Position numbers and translations under genes: made by a program. A stretch of DNA of 39,749 nt, from the NCBI GenBank assembly GCA_016463225.1, contig JAEMRT010000039.1:1-39749 (forward strand). Direction: 5' to 3'. This DNA comes from Sphingopyxis sp. (GTDB lineage: Bacteria; Pseudomonadota; Alphaproteobacteria; Sphingomonadales; Sphingomonadaceae). Under the pieces are notes generated by a model. It worked only from the letters and a program-made list of their open reading frames with translations, was not told the origin of the DNA and made no database searches. Below, piece by piece: positions 7,250 through 17,192 of this stretch. Each line of letters starts with the position of its first letter. The first letter of the stretch is position 1.

Positions 7250-8458
7250 GTGAACTACGAGCGGAAAGTGGAATCGATGGACAGCCTCGCGGGTTCGACC
7301 CAGAGCTATTATGACGAGGCGGACAGTCGCCGCAAGCGCACGCGCCTGATCATCGCATTGGTGCTGATCGCACTGGCGCTGGCGGCGACGTGGTACGCGT
7401 TCAGCTCCAGCAAGGGCGGCGTGGCCGGAGCCGATGGAGCGGCGGGCGGCGAAGGTGCCGCGGCCGTACCCAGCATCACCGTGATGGTTCCGGGCCGCCA
7501 GTCGGTACAGGCGACAATATCGACCAATGGTACGATCGCGGCGCGCCGCGAAATGCCCGTCGGCGTCGCCGGCGAAGGCGGGCAGGTCGTGCGCGTTCTC
7601 GTTGAACCCGGCCAGTGGGTCGGCGCCGGACAGCCGCTCGCGATTATTGATCGCGCGGTCCAGACACAGCAGGCGGCCAGCCTTGCCGCCTCGATCCGCG
7701 TCGCGCAGGCCGATGCCGATCTGGCGCAGGCCGAGCTCACCCGCGCGGATGCGCTGGTTGCGCGCGGCTTTATTTCCAAGGCCGATATGGACCGCAAGCG
7801 CGCGACCCGCGACGCCGCCAATGCGCGCGTCCGCGTCGCGCAGGCGCAATATGCCGAGGCGCAAGCGCGCAACGGCCGCCTGAACATCGTCGCTCCCGCG
7901 GCGGGGCTGGTGCTGACGCGCGGCGTCGAGCCAGGGCAAATCGTGAGTTCTGGCAGCGGTGTGCTGTTCCGCATGGCGCGCGGCGGCGAGATGGAATTGC
8001 TGGCGCAGATGGCCGAGGCCGATCTGCAGCGCGTCCGCGTCGGTACGCGCGCGACGATCACGCCGGTCGGCAGCAATCTGAATATTGCGGGTCAGGTGTG
8101 GCAGGTGTCGCCGGTGATCAACCCCGACACGCGGCAGGGCATGGTCCGTATCGCGGTGCCGTATAGCGCCGCGCTCCGCCCCGGCGGCTTTGCTGATGCG
8201 CGGCTGGTGTCGGGCACCGAAGAAGCGCCCCTGCTGCCCGAAAGTGCGGTGCAGAGCGGCCCAGAGGGCAATTTCGTGCTGGTCGTCGACAATAAGAACA
8301 CGATCCAGCGCCGCGCGGTCAAAGTCGGTACCGTCACCGACGACGGCGTGTCGATCGCATCGGGCCTTGCCGGCAATGAACGGGTGGTCGTGCTTGCGGG
8401 TGCATTCCTGAACGTCGGCGACAAGGTAAAGCCGGTGGTTCAGAAATCGTCGCAATAA
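7250..8458 (+). CDS. RND efflux periplasmic adaptor (membrane fusion protein)
   Basis: A 402-aa adaptor that would link an inner-membrane RND pump to an outer-membrane channel. A membrane anchor at about residues 25-45 (LIIALVLIALALAATWYAF) replaces a lipobox. Next come a barrel-sandwich/lipoyl half (VAGEGGQVVRVLVEPGQWVGAGQPLAIID), an alpha-hairpin rich in Ala, Gln and Arg (about 140-205), the returning lipoyl half, and beta-barrel and membrane-proximal domains. The GTG start has AGGGAGGA eight bases upstream, better than the signal before ATG 7277. The pump gene follows after 38 bases. No outer-membrane factor or regulator is adjacent, so a TolC-like partner must be elsewhere. Substrates cannot be read from the sequence. 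Confidence 0.92.
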   Translation: MNYERKVESMDSLAGSTQSYYDEADSRRKRTRLIIALVLIALALAATWYAFSSSKGGVAGADGAAGGEGAAAVPSITVMVPGRQSVQATISTNGTIAARREMPVGVAGEGGQVVRVLVEPGQWVGAGQPLAIIDRAVQTQQAASLAASIRVAQADADLAQAELTRADALVARGFISKADMDRKRATRDAANARVRVAQAQYAEAQARNGRLNIVAPAAGLVLTRGVEPGQIVSSGSGVLFRMARGGEMELLAQMAEADLQRVRVGTRATITPVGSNLNIAGQVWQVSPVINPDTRQGMVRIAVPYSAALRPGGFADARLVSGTEEAPLLPESAVQSGPEGNFVLVVDNKNTIQRRAVKVGTVTDDGVSIASGLAGNERVVVLAGAFLNVGDKVKPVVQKSSQ

Positions 8459-8496
8459 CTCCTTCCGACTGCGTGCCCACAAAAGGCGTTTGAATC

Positions 8497-11400
8497 ATGA
8501 GCTTTCGCAACATCTCCGCCTGGTGCATCCGCAATCCGGTGCCGCCGATCGTCATGTTCGTGCTGTTGATGCTGGCGGGGATCGTCAGTTTTAACCGGAT
8601 GGACGTCAACGACAACCCGGACATCGAGTTTCCGGCCGTCCAGGTCGTCGTCGCGCAGCCGGGCGCGGCGCCGTCGGAGCTGGAAACGCAGGTCACCCAA
8701 CGCGTCGAGGCGGCGCTGCGCGGGGTCAGCGGCGTCGATGAAATGTCGTCCTACGTCGGCGAAGGCAACAGCCGCACCTTTGTCCAGTTCGCGATCGGCA
8801 CCCCGATCGACCGCGCGTTCAATGACGTCAACCAGGCCATTTCGCAGATCCGCAGCGACCTGCCCGACGGCATTCTGGAACCCCAGGTCCAGCGCGTCGA
8901 TATTGCGGGCGGCCCGATCACCTATTTCGCGGTCGAGGCGTCGGACATGACGCTCGAACAGCTGTCCTGGTTCGTCGACAACAGCGTCGCCAAGGAATTG
9001 CTGTCGATCCCGGGGATGAGCCAGGTGCGCCGTTCGGGCGGGGTTGATCGCGAAATCCGCGTCATCCTCGATCCCGCACGCATGCAAAGCTATGGCCTGA
9101 CCGCGAGTCAGGTGAACCAGCAGCTGCGTCAGACCAACGTCAACGCCGCGGGCGGCCGCACCGAAATAGCGGGCAGCGAACAGGCTGTGCGCGTGCTGGG
9201 CAACGCGGCCAATGCGTTCGCACTCGGCGACACCCGCCTGTCGATCGGCAACGGCCGCACCGTGCGCCTGTCCGACGTCGCCAAGGTGACCGACGGCTAT
9301 GCCGAACAGCGCAATCTGGCGAAGATCAAAGGTCGTCAGGTGCTCAGCTTCTCGATCGAAAAGGCCAAGGGCGCATCGGACGTGTCGGTCCACGACGAAA
9401 CGATGAAGAAGCTCGAAGCGATCAAAAAGTCCAACCCCAAGGTCGACTTCAAGATCCTGTTCACGCGCACCGAATATACCAAGGAACAATATCGCAGCTC
9501 GATGCTCGCGATGGGCGAGGGCGCGGTGCTGGCCGTTTTCGTCGTCTTCCTGTTCCTGCGCGACTGGCGTGCAACGCTGATTTCGGCGCTCGCGATCCCG
9601 CTGTCGGCGATCCCGACCTTCTGGTTCATGGACCTGATGGGCTTTTCGCTGAACAGCCTGTCGCTGCTCGCGCTCAGCCTGGTCGCGGGGGTGCTCGTCG
9701 ATGATGCGATCGTCGAGATCGAGAATATCGTCCGGCATATGCGTATGGGCAAGACCGCCTATCAGGCGTCGATCGACGCCGCCGACGAAATTGGCCTCGC
9801 GGTCGTCGCGACGACGATGTCGATCGTCGCAGTGTTCCTGCCGGTCGCGCTGATGCCCGGAATTTCGGGGCAGTTCTTTGTCCAGTTCGGGATGACCGTC
9901 GTTTTTGCGGTACTCGTCAGTCTGGCGGTCGCGCGCATGATCACGCCGATGATCGCCGCCTACTTCCTGTCGGCACAAGGTGAGCAGGAGCATGCGGCGG
10001 GACCGTGGGTCGACCGTTATGAAAGGCTTCTGGCCTGGACGCTCGACAGCACGAAGCAGCAGGCGGTGCGCGCGCGCTATGACGGAACGCGGACCAGGAT
10101 CGCCTATCTGGCGGTGCCGCTCGTGTTGGCGGGGCTCTATATCCTGTACTCGACCATCACCTTTTTCCAGCCGGTTGCCGCTGGAGAGGATGGTCCGAAC
10201 CCGGCAGTCCATTTCCTGGTGCTGACGCCGCTCATGGCGATCGTCACCTTCCTCGCGACCAGCCTGCTTGCGATCCTGATTGGTGCCATCGTCTATGCGA
10301 TGGGTATGCGCCAATGGAGCTTTACCCATTGGGCGAAGTTCATGGTTCAGCGCGCCTGGGCGCGCCTGCACGACCATCGCGTCTGGATCGTGGGTATCGG
10401 GCTTTTTGCCTTCCTGTCCAGCATCGGCTTGTTCATGGTGCTGCCGCAGCAGTTCCAGCCGACGACGAATAGCGATTACAGTCAGGTGCGTTATGAACTG
10501 CCGCCGGGTTCGACGCTGGCGCAGAGCGAGACGGTGGTGCGGCAGATTGGCGCGATCCTCGACAACAGCCCGGTCGTGCAAACCGCTTTCTATGACGTCA
10601 ACGTCGGCGACGGCAATGCCTTCATCACGCTCAAGAAAGAGCGGCCGATGACCAGCGTCGAATGGGAACGCAGCTTGCAACCCAAGCTCGCCGCCATCCC
10701 CGATGCGCGGGTGTCGTTCCAGAGCCAGTCGGGCGGATTTTCGGGCCGCGATATCACGATGGTCGTTGGAGGCGACGATCCGGTCGCGCTCGAAAAACAT
10801 GCGCGCACGATCGTTGCCCAGATGGGCGGGGTGAAGGAATTGCGCGCCCCGCGGATCGAAGGCGATATTCCGCGTCCCGAAATCATCGTCAATCCGCGCA
10901 TGGATCTGGCCGCCGAGCTTGGCGTGACCACCGCGGCGCTCAGCCAGACGATCCGCATCGCGACGCTGGGCGATATCGACCAGAATGCCGCGAAATTTTC
11001 GCTGTCCGATCGCCAGATTCCGATCCGGGTGCTGCTGTCCGAGGATTCGCGCCGCAGCCTCGCGACGATCGAAAATCTGCCGGTGCCGACCTCGCGCGGA
11101 ACCACGGTGCCGCTGAAATCGATCGCCGAGATCGGGTTCGGGGCGGGGCCGACCGAATTGCGCCGGTACAATCAAACGCGGCGTATCGTCATCGGCGCCG
11201 ATCTCGCGCCGGGGCTGGTGACTGGCGATGCGCAGAAAAAGATCGATGCGCTGCCCGCGGTCAAGAATATGCCGCAGGGTATCCGCAAGGTGGTGCAGGG
11301 CGACGCCAAGTGGCAAGCCGAGCTGATCAACAACTTCATCATTGCGGTGGTGTCGGGGTTGCTGCTGGTCTTCTCGACGCTGGTGCTGCTCTATCGCCGC

Positions 11401-11913
11401 TTCCTGTCGCCGCTGGTCAACATGTCGTCGTTGCTGCTCGCGCCGCTCGGCGGGCTGCTCGGCCTCGCGATCACCGGCATGGAAATCTCGATGCCGGTCT
11501 ATATCGGGTTGCTGATGCTGCTCGGCATCGTCGCCAAAAACTCGATCCTGCTCGTCGATTTTGCGATCGAGGAAATGGACCATGGCGTCAGCAAGATGGA
11601 AGCGCTGCTCGACGCCGGGCGCAAGCGCGCCCAGCCGATCGTGATGACGACGGTCGCGATGGTCGCGGGCATGGTGCCGACGGCGATCTCGCTGTCGGGT
11701 GACGGGGCATGGCGCGCGCCGATGGGGGTGGTGGTGATCGGCGGGCTGATCCTGTCGACGCTGCTGACGCTGCTGATCGTCCCTGCCGGCTTCAGCCTGG
11801 CCGACAGCATGGAAAAGCGGCTGGGCCGCTTCTTCTCGCGCAATCTGCTCACCTATGAGGAGGGCGACGATACCAAACCGCACGGTGCGCCTGCTCCGCA
11901 ACCGGCCGAGTGA
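8497..11913 (+). CDS. RND efflux permease, HAE-1-like, with extra hydrophobic insertion
   Basis: A proton-driven inner-membrane exporter of 1138 aa, forming a tripartite pump with the adaptor upstream. The N-terminal segment [19 protein letters not shown], the TM4 proton-relay pair D402-D403 ([13 protein letters not shown]) and the TM10 lysine K1014 ([15 protein letters not shown]) are present. It is longer than typical AcrB-like pumps of about 1050 aa. Between TM6 (ending near 492) and TM7 (about 630-650) lies a region of about 138 residues, roughly three times the usual cytoplasmic linker. It holds two extra hydrophobic stretches, about 535-555 and 569-602. An even number of added helices would keep the normal topology. 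A short GC-rich inverted repeat follows the stop (11919-11937). Confidence 0.95.
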   Translation: MSFRNISAWCIRNPVPPIVMFVLLMLAGIVSFNRMDVNDNPDIEFPAVQVVVAQPGAAPSELETQVTQRVEAALRGVSGVDEMSSYVGEGNSRTFVQFAIGTPIDRAFNDVNQAISQIRSDLPDGILEPQVQRVDIAGGPITYFAVEASDMTLEQLSWFVDNSVAKELLSIPGMSQVRRSGGVDREIRVILDPARMQSYGLTASQVNQQLRQTNVNAAGGRTEIAGSEQAVRVLGNAANAFALGDTRLSIGNGRTVRLSDVAKVTDGYAEQRNLAKIKGRQVLSFSIEKAKGASDVSVHDETMKKLEAIKKSNPKVDFKILFTRTEYTKEQYRSSMLAMGEGAVLAVFVVFLFLRDWRATLISALAIPLSAIPTFWFMDLMGFSLNSLSLLALSLVAGVLVDDAIVEIENIVRHMRMGKTAYQASIDAADEIGLAVVATTMSIVAVFLPVALMPGISGQFFVQFGMTVVFAVLVSLAVARMITPMIAAYFLSAQGEQEHAAGPWVDRYERLLAWTLDSTKQQAVRARYDGTRTRIAYLAVPLVLAGLYILYSTITFFQPVAAGEDGPNPAVHFLVLTPLMAIVTFLATSLLAILIGAIVYAMGMRQWSFTHWAKFMVQRAWARLHDHRVWIVGIGLFAFLSSIGLFMVLPQQFQPTTNSDYSQVRYELPPGSTLAQSETVVRQIGAILDNSPVVQTAFYDVNVGDGNAFITLKKERPMTSVEWERSLQPKLAAIPDARVSFQSQSGGFSGRDITMVVGGDDPVALEKHARTIVAQMGGVKELRAPRIEGDIPRPEIIVNPRMDLAAELGVTTAALSQTIRIATLGDIDQNAAKFSLSDRQIPIRVLLSEDSRRSLATIENLPVPTSRGTTVPLKSIAEIGFGAGPTELRRYNQTRRIVIGADLAPGLVTGDAQKKIDALPAVKNMPQGIRKVVQGDAKWQAELINNFIIAVVSGLLLVFSTLVLLYRRFLSPLVNMSSLLLAPLGGLLGLAITGMEISMPVYIGLLMLLGIVAKNSILLVDFAIEEMDHGVSKMEALLDAGRKRAQPIVMTTVAMVAGMVPTAISLSGDGAWRAPMGVVVIGGLILSTLLTLLIVPAGFSLADSMEKRLGRFFSRNLLTYEEGDDTKPHGAPAPQPAE

Positions 11914-11918
11914 TCCGG

Positions 11919-11937
11919 CGCGGCCAAATGCGCCGCG
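11919..11937 (+). terminator. Possible weak terminator after RND permease
   Basis: CGCGGC pairs with GCCGCG around a seven-base loop, five bases after the permease stop. The tail has only TCGGTTGCAACTTTT, so termination is uncertain. Confidence 0.3.
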
Positions 11938-11976
11938 TCGGTTGCAACTTTTGCGGCGCTTCGCCATTTTAGACGC

Positions 11977-13269
11977 ATGATGGACAAGATTTCGACCCCG
12001 GACGAAACCGGACGCGCCCACCCCTTGCGGGTGGGCGTTGCCGTTCCGACCGGCGGGCTGAATATCCGCGTCGTCGCGACCGGCATGCTGGTCGTCATGG
12101 CTGGTGTGTTCATCACCGCCAAATTTTATCAGGACGTCCACCCCGCGGTCGGCTTTATCCGCGCCTTTGCCGAGGCGGCGATGGTCGGCGGGCTCGCCGA
12201 CTGGTTCGCGGTCACCGCGCTGTTCCGCCACCCGATGGGCATCCCGATCCCGCACACGGCGATCGTGCCGCGCAACAAGAACCGTATCGGCGACACGCTG
12301 GCGCGCTTCCTGCTCACCAATTTCCTGCTGCCGCGCCTGATCGCGCGCAAGATGCAGGCGCTCGATGTCGCGGGCGCGGTGGGGGCGTTCCTGTCGCAAC
12401 CGGCTGAGGGCGGCGGGCGGCTCAAGATCGGCGCGTCGCGGATCATCGCCGATGCTCTCGGCGCGCTCGACCAGCAACGGCTGGGCGGGATGGTCAAATC
12501 GGCGATCGCCGACCGCCTGCGCGAACTCGATGTCGCACCACTGCTGGGGCAGGCGTTGCAGGCGGCGCTGGCCGAGGGGCGGCACCAGCCGCTGCTCGAT
12601 GCGATGGTCAAATGGGGGTCGAAGACGCTCGAACTGAACGATCATCTGATCCACCAGATGGTCCACGACAACAGCAACGCGATCGTGCGTTTCACCGGGC
12701 TCGATGAAAGCATCTCGAACCGTATCGTCGCCGGGCTGTCGAAACTGCTGAGCGAAATGGCGGTCGACGAGACGCACCCGCTGCGTATCCGCGTCGAGGA
12801 AGGGCTCGCCAAAATGGCGCTCGACCTGCAGCATGACCCGGAGGTCAAGGCGAAGGTCGCCAAGGTCCGCGACGAGCTGCTCGAGAACAAGGCGGTCAAG
12901 CGCTGGCTCGACGGCCTGTGGGAACAGGGCCGCGGCGCGCTGCTCAAGGCGGCGCGCAACCCCGACACGATGCTGGCGGGGCGGATCGGCGAGCTGGTGA
13001 CGCAATTCGGCGCGATGCTGGGCGAAGATGTCGCGATCAAACGCACCCTCAACCGCTACGCGCGCCGCGCCGTCGTCGGCATGGTCGACAGCTATGGCGA
13101 AACCGCGCTGAAACTGGTGTCGGACACAATCCGCGGCTGGGATGCGAAGACGATCACCGACCGGCTGGAAAATGCGGTGGGTGACGATCTGCAATATATC
13201 CGGATCAACGGAACGCTGGTTGGCGGCTTGGTCGGGGTGCTGATCCACACGGTGGATGTGCTGATTTAG
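11977..13269 (+). CDS. DUF445 domain-containing membrane protein
   Basis: A 430-aa protein of the DUF445 (YjiN-like) family. An N-terminal membrane segment (VVATGMLVVMAGVFITAKF, about 30-48) is followed by the family signature FIRAFAEAAMVGGLADWFAVTALFRHP split by the next strand (GIPIPHTAIVPRNKNRIGD). A long helical domain follows, and a second hydrophobic segment sits at the extreme C-terminus (GTLVGGLVGVLIHTVDVLI), so both ends probably touch the membrane. Function is not established. There are two adjacent ATGs (11977, 11980). It is 63 bases after the pump gene and may be independent. Confidence 0.87.
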   Translation: MMDKISTPDETGRAHPLRVGVAVPTGGLNIRVVATGMLVVMAGVFITAKFYQDVHPAVGFIRAFAEAAMVGGLADWFAVTALFRHPMGIPIPHTAIVPRNKNRIGDTLARFLLTNFLLPRLIARKMQALDVAGAVGAFLSQPAEGGGRLKIGASRIIADALGALDQQRLGGMVKSAIADRLRELDVAPLLGQALQAALAEGRHQPLLDAMVKWGSKTLELNDHLIHQMVHDNSNAIVRFTGLDESISNRIVAGLSKLLSEMAVDETHPLRIRVEEGLAKMALDLQHDPEVKAKVAKVRDELLENKAVKRWLDGLWEQGRGALLKAARNPDTMLAGRIGELVTQFGAMLGEDVAIKRTLNRYARRAVVGMVDSYGETALKLVSDTIRGWDAKTITDRLENAVGDDLQYIRINGTLVGGLVGVLIHTVDVLI

Positions 13270-13300
13270 CGCGCCGTACCCGCCCGCGCTGGCGCGACGG

Positions 13301-14092
13301 TTATGAGCAGCTCGCCAACCCCTCGCGAAAACCCGGATAGCGCAGCGCCCAGCCGAGCAACCGTTTCGCTTTGCCGTTCGCGACCCGCCGATTCTCGACA
13401 TAGAAAGCGCGCGCCGCTGGCGACAGGCCCGCCTCGTCGAGCGTTTGCAGCGGCGGCAGCGGTTTCTCCAGCATCGCAGAGCCCCATTCGACCAGCCGGT
13501 TTTGATGGCACGGTTCATCGTCGGCCAGATTATAGACCCCCGCTGGCCCCTTGAACGACGCGATCACGCCGCCCGCGATGTCATCGACATGGACGCGGCT
13601 GAACAGCTGATCGGGCAAGTCGATCCGGTGCGCCCGGCCTTCGCGAATGCGATCGAGGATCGAGCGGCCGGGGCCATAGATGCCGGGGAGGCGGAAGATC
13701 GAGACATCGCTGCGCAGCGCGTCCCACGCTGTATCGGCTGCATTGCGATCGGCGCGGCGGCCCTTGATCGGCGCGCTTTCGTCGACCCACGCACCGCCGG
13801 TATCGCCATAGACGCCGGTCGAGGACAGATAGCCGACCCACGCCGCCGGGGCGATCGCGATGGCATCGCCGTAGCGGGCGAGGACGGGGTCTGCACCGTC
13901 GACGGGCGGGACCGACGAGAGAATATGCGTCGCCGACCGCACCGCCGCGAGCACCGCCGCTTCATCGGCAAACGCGATGCTGTCGCCGCGCCCGTCCCGC
14001 GTCGTCCCCGTCACGTCCCATCCGCGCGCGCGCAGGCGGTCCGCAAGGTGGCTCGCGGCATAGCCCAGCCCGAAAATCAGCATCTGTCCCAT
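13301..14092 (-). CDS. NAD(P)-dependent epimerase/SDR family protein, YeeZ-like
   Basis: A 263-aa Rossmann-fold protein resembling atypical SDRs of the YeeZ type. The N-terminus LIFGLGYAASHLADRL is a short dinucleotide-binding motif of the GxGY form rather than GxxGxxG. Later marks are YLSSTGVYGDTGG (about 88-100), RLPGIYGPGRS and RVHVDDIAGG, typical of extended-SDR epimerase folds. The usual YxxxK pair is not obvious, so catalysis is uncertain. The start could be residue 1 or Met4. The gene is divergent from pepN with 46 bases between starts and convergent with DUF445. Confidence 0.78.
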   Translation of the reverse strand: MGQMLIFGLGYAASHLADRLRARGWDVTGTTRDGRGDSIAFADEAAVLAAVRSATHILSSVPPVDGADPVLARYGDAIAIAPAAWVGYLSSTGVYGDTGGAWVDESAPIKGRRADRNAADTAWDALRSDVSIFRLPGIYGPGRSILDRIREGRAHRIDLPDQLFSRVHVDDIAGGVIASFKGPAGVYNLADDEPCHQNRLVEWGSAMLEKPLPPLQTLDEAGLSPAARAFYVENRRVANGKAKRLLGWALRYPGFREGLASCS

Positions 14093-14138
14093 TGCCCGCC
14101 TTATTGCGCGCTCCGCGCCCCGCGCCTAGACCCGAAAC

Positions 14139-16733
14139 ATGACCGATGCCTCTTCCACCCCCGCCGTCCCCGTCACCATCCACCGCGGCGATTATCGCCC
14201 GCCCGACTGGCAGGTGCCCGATGTCGCGCTCGATTTCGCGTTGGCGGTCGAAGCGACGCGCGTCGCCGCGGCGTTGTCGGTCGTCCGCCATGCCGACGCG
14301 CCGGTGCCGCTGGTGCTGCGCGGCGACGGGCTGACCCCGGCGGCGGTGCGCGTCGACGGCGAAGTGTGGAACGACTGGCGGATGGATGGCGCCGACCTGA
14401 TCGTCGATCTGGGCGAGCGGACCTCGGCGACGGTCGAGATCGACACATTGATCAACCCCGCCTCGAACACCCAGCTGATGGGGCTTTATGCGTCGAACGG
14501 CATGCTGTGTACCCAGTGCGAGGCCGAGGGTTTCCGGCGCATCACCTTTCACCCCGACCGCCCCGATGTGCTCAGCCGGTACAAGGTGCGGATGGAAGGC
14601 GACAAGGCGGCGTTCCCGATCCTGCTGTCGAACGGCAATTGCATCGCCAAGGGCGAGGGCGCGGGCGGCAATCATTGGGCGCTGTGGGAAGATCCGTGGC
14701 CGAAGCCGAGCTATCTGTTCGCGCTGGTCGCGGGTGACCTGGTGGTCAACCGCGACAGCTTCACGACGATGTCGGGGCGCGAGGTCGAGCTGGGCATATG
14801 GGTGCGCGATGGCGACCTCGATCGCACCGGGCATGCGATGCAGGCGCTAAAGGACAGCATGGCGTGGGACGAGCGCATCTATGGCCGCGAATATGACCTC
14901 GACCTGTTCAACATCGTCGCGGTCAGCGATTTCAACATGGGGGCGATGGAGAATAAGGGACTCAACGTCTTCAACACCCGCTACATCCTCGCCGACCCCG
15001 ACACCGCGACCGACGTCGATTATGACGGGGTCGAGGGGGTCGTCGCGCACGAATATTTCCACAACTGGTCGGGCAACCGCGTTACCTGCCGCGACTGGTT
15101 CCAGTTGTCGCTGAAAGAGGGTTTCACCGTTTATCGCGACCAGAGCTTCTCGGCCGACATGGGGTCGCCCGCGGTCAAGCGGATCGAGGACGTCCGTCTG
15201 CTTCGCGCTGCGCAATTCCCCGAGGATGCCGGGCCGCTCGCGCACCCGATCCGCCCCGACAGCTTTCAGGAAATCTCGAATTTCTACACCGCGACCATCT
15301 ATAACAAGGGCGCCGAGATTATCCGTATGATGGCGACGATGGTTGGCGCAGAGCGGTTTCGTAAAGGCACCGACCTGTATTTCGAGCGCCACGATGGCGA
15401 AGCTGCGACGTGCGAGGATTTTGTCCGCACGATCGAGGAGGGTGCAGGCATCGACCTGACGCAATTCCGCCTGTGGTACAGTCAGGCGGGGACGCCGCGC
15501 CTGACGCTGTCGCTGGTGCAGGAGGGCGGCGATTGGGCGCTGGACGTGACGCAGACGGTGCCGCCGACCCCGGGCCAGCCCGACAAGCAGCCGATGATGA
15601 TGCCGCTGAAGCTCGCGGCCTTTGCCGTGGACGGCAGCGGTGCGGCCCTGACCGAAACGCTGGTCATCCTGACCGGTGCGACGCAGCGGGTGCCGCTCGG
15701 TGCCTTTGCGGCGCGCCCCGCGCTGTCGATCAATCGCGGCTTTTCGGCGCCGGTGATCGTCGATTTCGTGCGCGCAGACGGCGAGCTGGCGTGGCTGGCC
15801 GCGAACGACGACGATCCGTTTGCGCGTTACGAGGCGTTGCAGCAGCTGATGCTTGATACGCTGGTCGCCGCGGTGTCAGGCGAGCAGCGCGGCAGCCAGG
15901 CGGTGATCGACGCGATCGGCCAGACATTGGCGGGCGCGGCGAGCGATCCCGCGTTCGTCGCCGAGGCGGTGCTGCTCCCCAGCGAAGCCTTTATCGGCGA
16001 CCAGATGGTGACCGTCGATCCCGACGCGATCCGCCGCGAGCGGCTGGCGTTGCAGGCAGCAATCGGCACCGCGCTGGAACGCGAGTGGCGCGCGATCCTG
16101 GCGGACGCCGCGCCGCCCGCGACCGATCTGTCGCGCAAGGCCAAGGGCGGCCGCCGCCTGCGCGGCGTGGCGCTGGCCTATCTGGCCGCCACAGCGATGG
16201 ACGATGTGCCGTCGCTGGCGTTCAAAATCTTCTCCGACGCCGACGGCATGACCGAGCGGCAGGCGGCGCTGGCGACGCTGGCGCATGGTGACAGCGACGA
16301 GCGCGTCGCGGCGCTCGACATTTTCTATCAACGCTATCGCGACAATCCGTTGGTGCTCGACAAATGGTTTCAGGTGCAGGCGTGGTCGCTGCGCGCCGAT
16401 ACGGTCGATGCGGTCAAGGAACTGGCGCAGCATCCCGACTTCACCTTGGCCAACCCCAACCGGGTGCGGTCGCTCTATGGCGCGCTGTCGGGCAATCAGG
16501 CGGCCTTTCATCAGGCCGATGGTGCCGGGTACCGGCTAATCGCCGATCTGGTCATCGCGCTCGACCCGAAGAACCCGCAAACGTCGGCGCGCATGATCCC
16601 CCCGCTAGGCCGCTGGAAACGCTTCGATGACGCGCGCGCCGCGATGATGAAAGCCGAACTGGAGCGGATATTGGCGCAGCCGGGGCTGTCGCGCGATGCG
16701 ACTGAGCAGGCGAGCAAGAGCTTGCTGGGGTAG
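14139..16733 (+). CDS. pepN: Aminopeptidase N (M1 family)
   Basis: An 864-aa zinc aminopeptidase that removes N-terminal residues from peptides, probably in the cytosol because no signal peptide is seen. The substrate-binding GAMEN motif is at residues 268-272. The zinc site is H304-E305-x-x-H308 with E327 in LSLKE, inside the block HEYFHNWSGNRVTCRDW. Length and the C-terminal helical domain with WFQVQA and a terminal RIL-type helix fit bacterial PepN. The stop is one base from the stop of the convergent SMR gene. Confidence 0.96.
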   Translation: MTDASSTPAVPVTIHRGDYRPPDWQVPDVALDFALAVEATRVAAALSVVRHADAPVPLVLRGDGLTPAAVRVDGEVWNDWRMDGADLIVDLGERTSATVEIDTLINPASNTQLMGLYASNGMLCTQCEAEGFRRITFHPDRPDVLSRYKVRMEGDKAAFPILLSNGNCIAKGEGAGGNHWALWEDPWPKPSYLFALVAGDLVVNRDSFTTMSGREVELGIWVRDGDLDRTGHAMQALKDSMAWDERIYGREYDLDLFNIVAVSDFNMGAMENKGLNVFNTRYILADPDTATDVDYDGVEGVVAHEYFHNWSGNRVTCRDWFQLSLKEGFTVYRDQSFSADMGSPAVKRIEDVRLLRAAQFPEDAGPLAHPIRPDSFQEISNFYTATIYNKGAEIIRMMATMVGAERFRKGTDLYFERHDGEAATCEDFVRTIEEGAGIDLTQFRLWYSQAGTPRLTLSLVQEGGDWALDVTQTVPPTPGQPDKQPMMMPLKLAAFAVDGSGAALTETLVILTGATQRVPLGAFAARPALSINRGFSAPVIVDFVRADGELAWLAANDDDPFARYEALQQLMLDTLVAAVSGEQRGSQAVIDAIGQTLAGAASDPAFVAEAVLLPSEAFIGDQMVTVDPDAIRRERLALQAAIGTALEREWRAILADAAPPATDLSRKAKGGRRLRGVALAYLAATAMDDVPSLAFKIFSDADGMTERQAALATLAHGDSDERVAALDIFYQRYRDNPLVLDKWFQVQAWSLRADTVDAVKELAQHPDFTLANPNRVRSLYGALSGNQAAFHQADGAGYRLIADLVIALDPKNPQTSARMIPPLGRWKRFDDARAAMMKAELERILAQPGLSRDATEQASKSLLG

Positions 16734-16734
16734 C

Positions 16735-17055
16735 TCAGGACGAAGAGAAGAGCTTGGTCCCGGCGACGCCGATGACGATCAGCGCCATGAAGCCGATCTG
16801 GATCGCGTTCACCTTCTCGCCGAACCAGAAGATCCCGCCGATGATGACCCCGACCGCGCCGAGGCCGGTCCAGATCGCATAGGCGGTTCCGGCCGAGATG
16901 CCGCGCATCGCGAAGGCGAGCAGTGCCATATTGAGGAAGCTCAGCGAAATGGGAACGGCCGACGCTTGCCACGAACCGATCGTTGCAGCCCATTTCAGGC
17001 TGAGCGCCCAAATGATTTCGGTAACAACGGCGATCGCGAGGATGACCCACGCCAT
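16735..17055 (-). CDS. SMR-family exporter, SugE/Gdx-like
   Basis: A 106-aa four-helix small multidrug resistance protein. The TM1 glutamate is present (VVTEIIWALSLKW, E13). The AYAIWTGLGAVG signature with WTG matches the SugE/Gdx branch, which exports guanidinium, better than the EmrE branch (YAIWSG). Guanidinium specificity is inference. It would work as a dual-topology dimer in the inner membrane. The leader holds two hairpins, the nearer one taking in the ribosome binding site (listed separately). It is convergent with pepN. Confidence 0.87.
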   Translation of the reverse strand: MAWVILAIAVVTEIIWALSLKWAATIGSWQASAVPISLSFLNMALLAFAMRGISAGTAYAIWTGLGAVGVIIGGIFWFGEKVNAIQIGFMALIVIGVAGTKLFSSS

Positions 17056-17063
17056 GACATAGT

Positions 17064-17124
17064 CCTTTCGAGACGGCGGGCTCGAAAGGAAAGGACGCAG
17101 CCGGAAACCCGGAAGAGGCTGCGT
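17064..17124 (-). promoter_or_regulatory. Two-hairpin leader of SMR gene
   Basis: Read as minus-strand RNA, the first hairpin has arms ACGCAGCC and GGCTGCGT (17095-17124) around 14 bases. The second has perfect 9-bp arms CCTTTCGAG and CTCGAAAGG (17064-17089) around CCCGCCGT. The 3' arm of the second contains AAAGG(A), the Shine-Dalgarno eight bases before the ATG at 17055. Opening this stem would be needed for translation. The layout is like guanidine-II leaders, but the loops lack the ACGR sequence of that class. Confidence 0.5.
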
Positions 17125-17192
17125 GTGTACAAGTGATGTTGAGCGCGCCCTTAGAGCGGAGGCCGCGAAATGGCAACTCTATGCGGGACGGC

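Noticed and set aside
8440..13518. Minus-strand open frame of 1692 codons opposite the RND and DUF445 genes
   Set aside because: It is antisense to two clear genes, rich in Arg, His, Asp and Gln with no domain, and arises from the GC-biased third positions of the real genes.
17064..17124. Guanidine-II riboswitch upstream of the SMR gene
   Set aside because: Neither loop has the ACGR tetraloop; ACGG appears only on the opposite strand.
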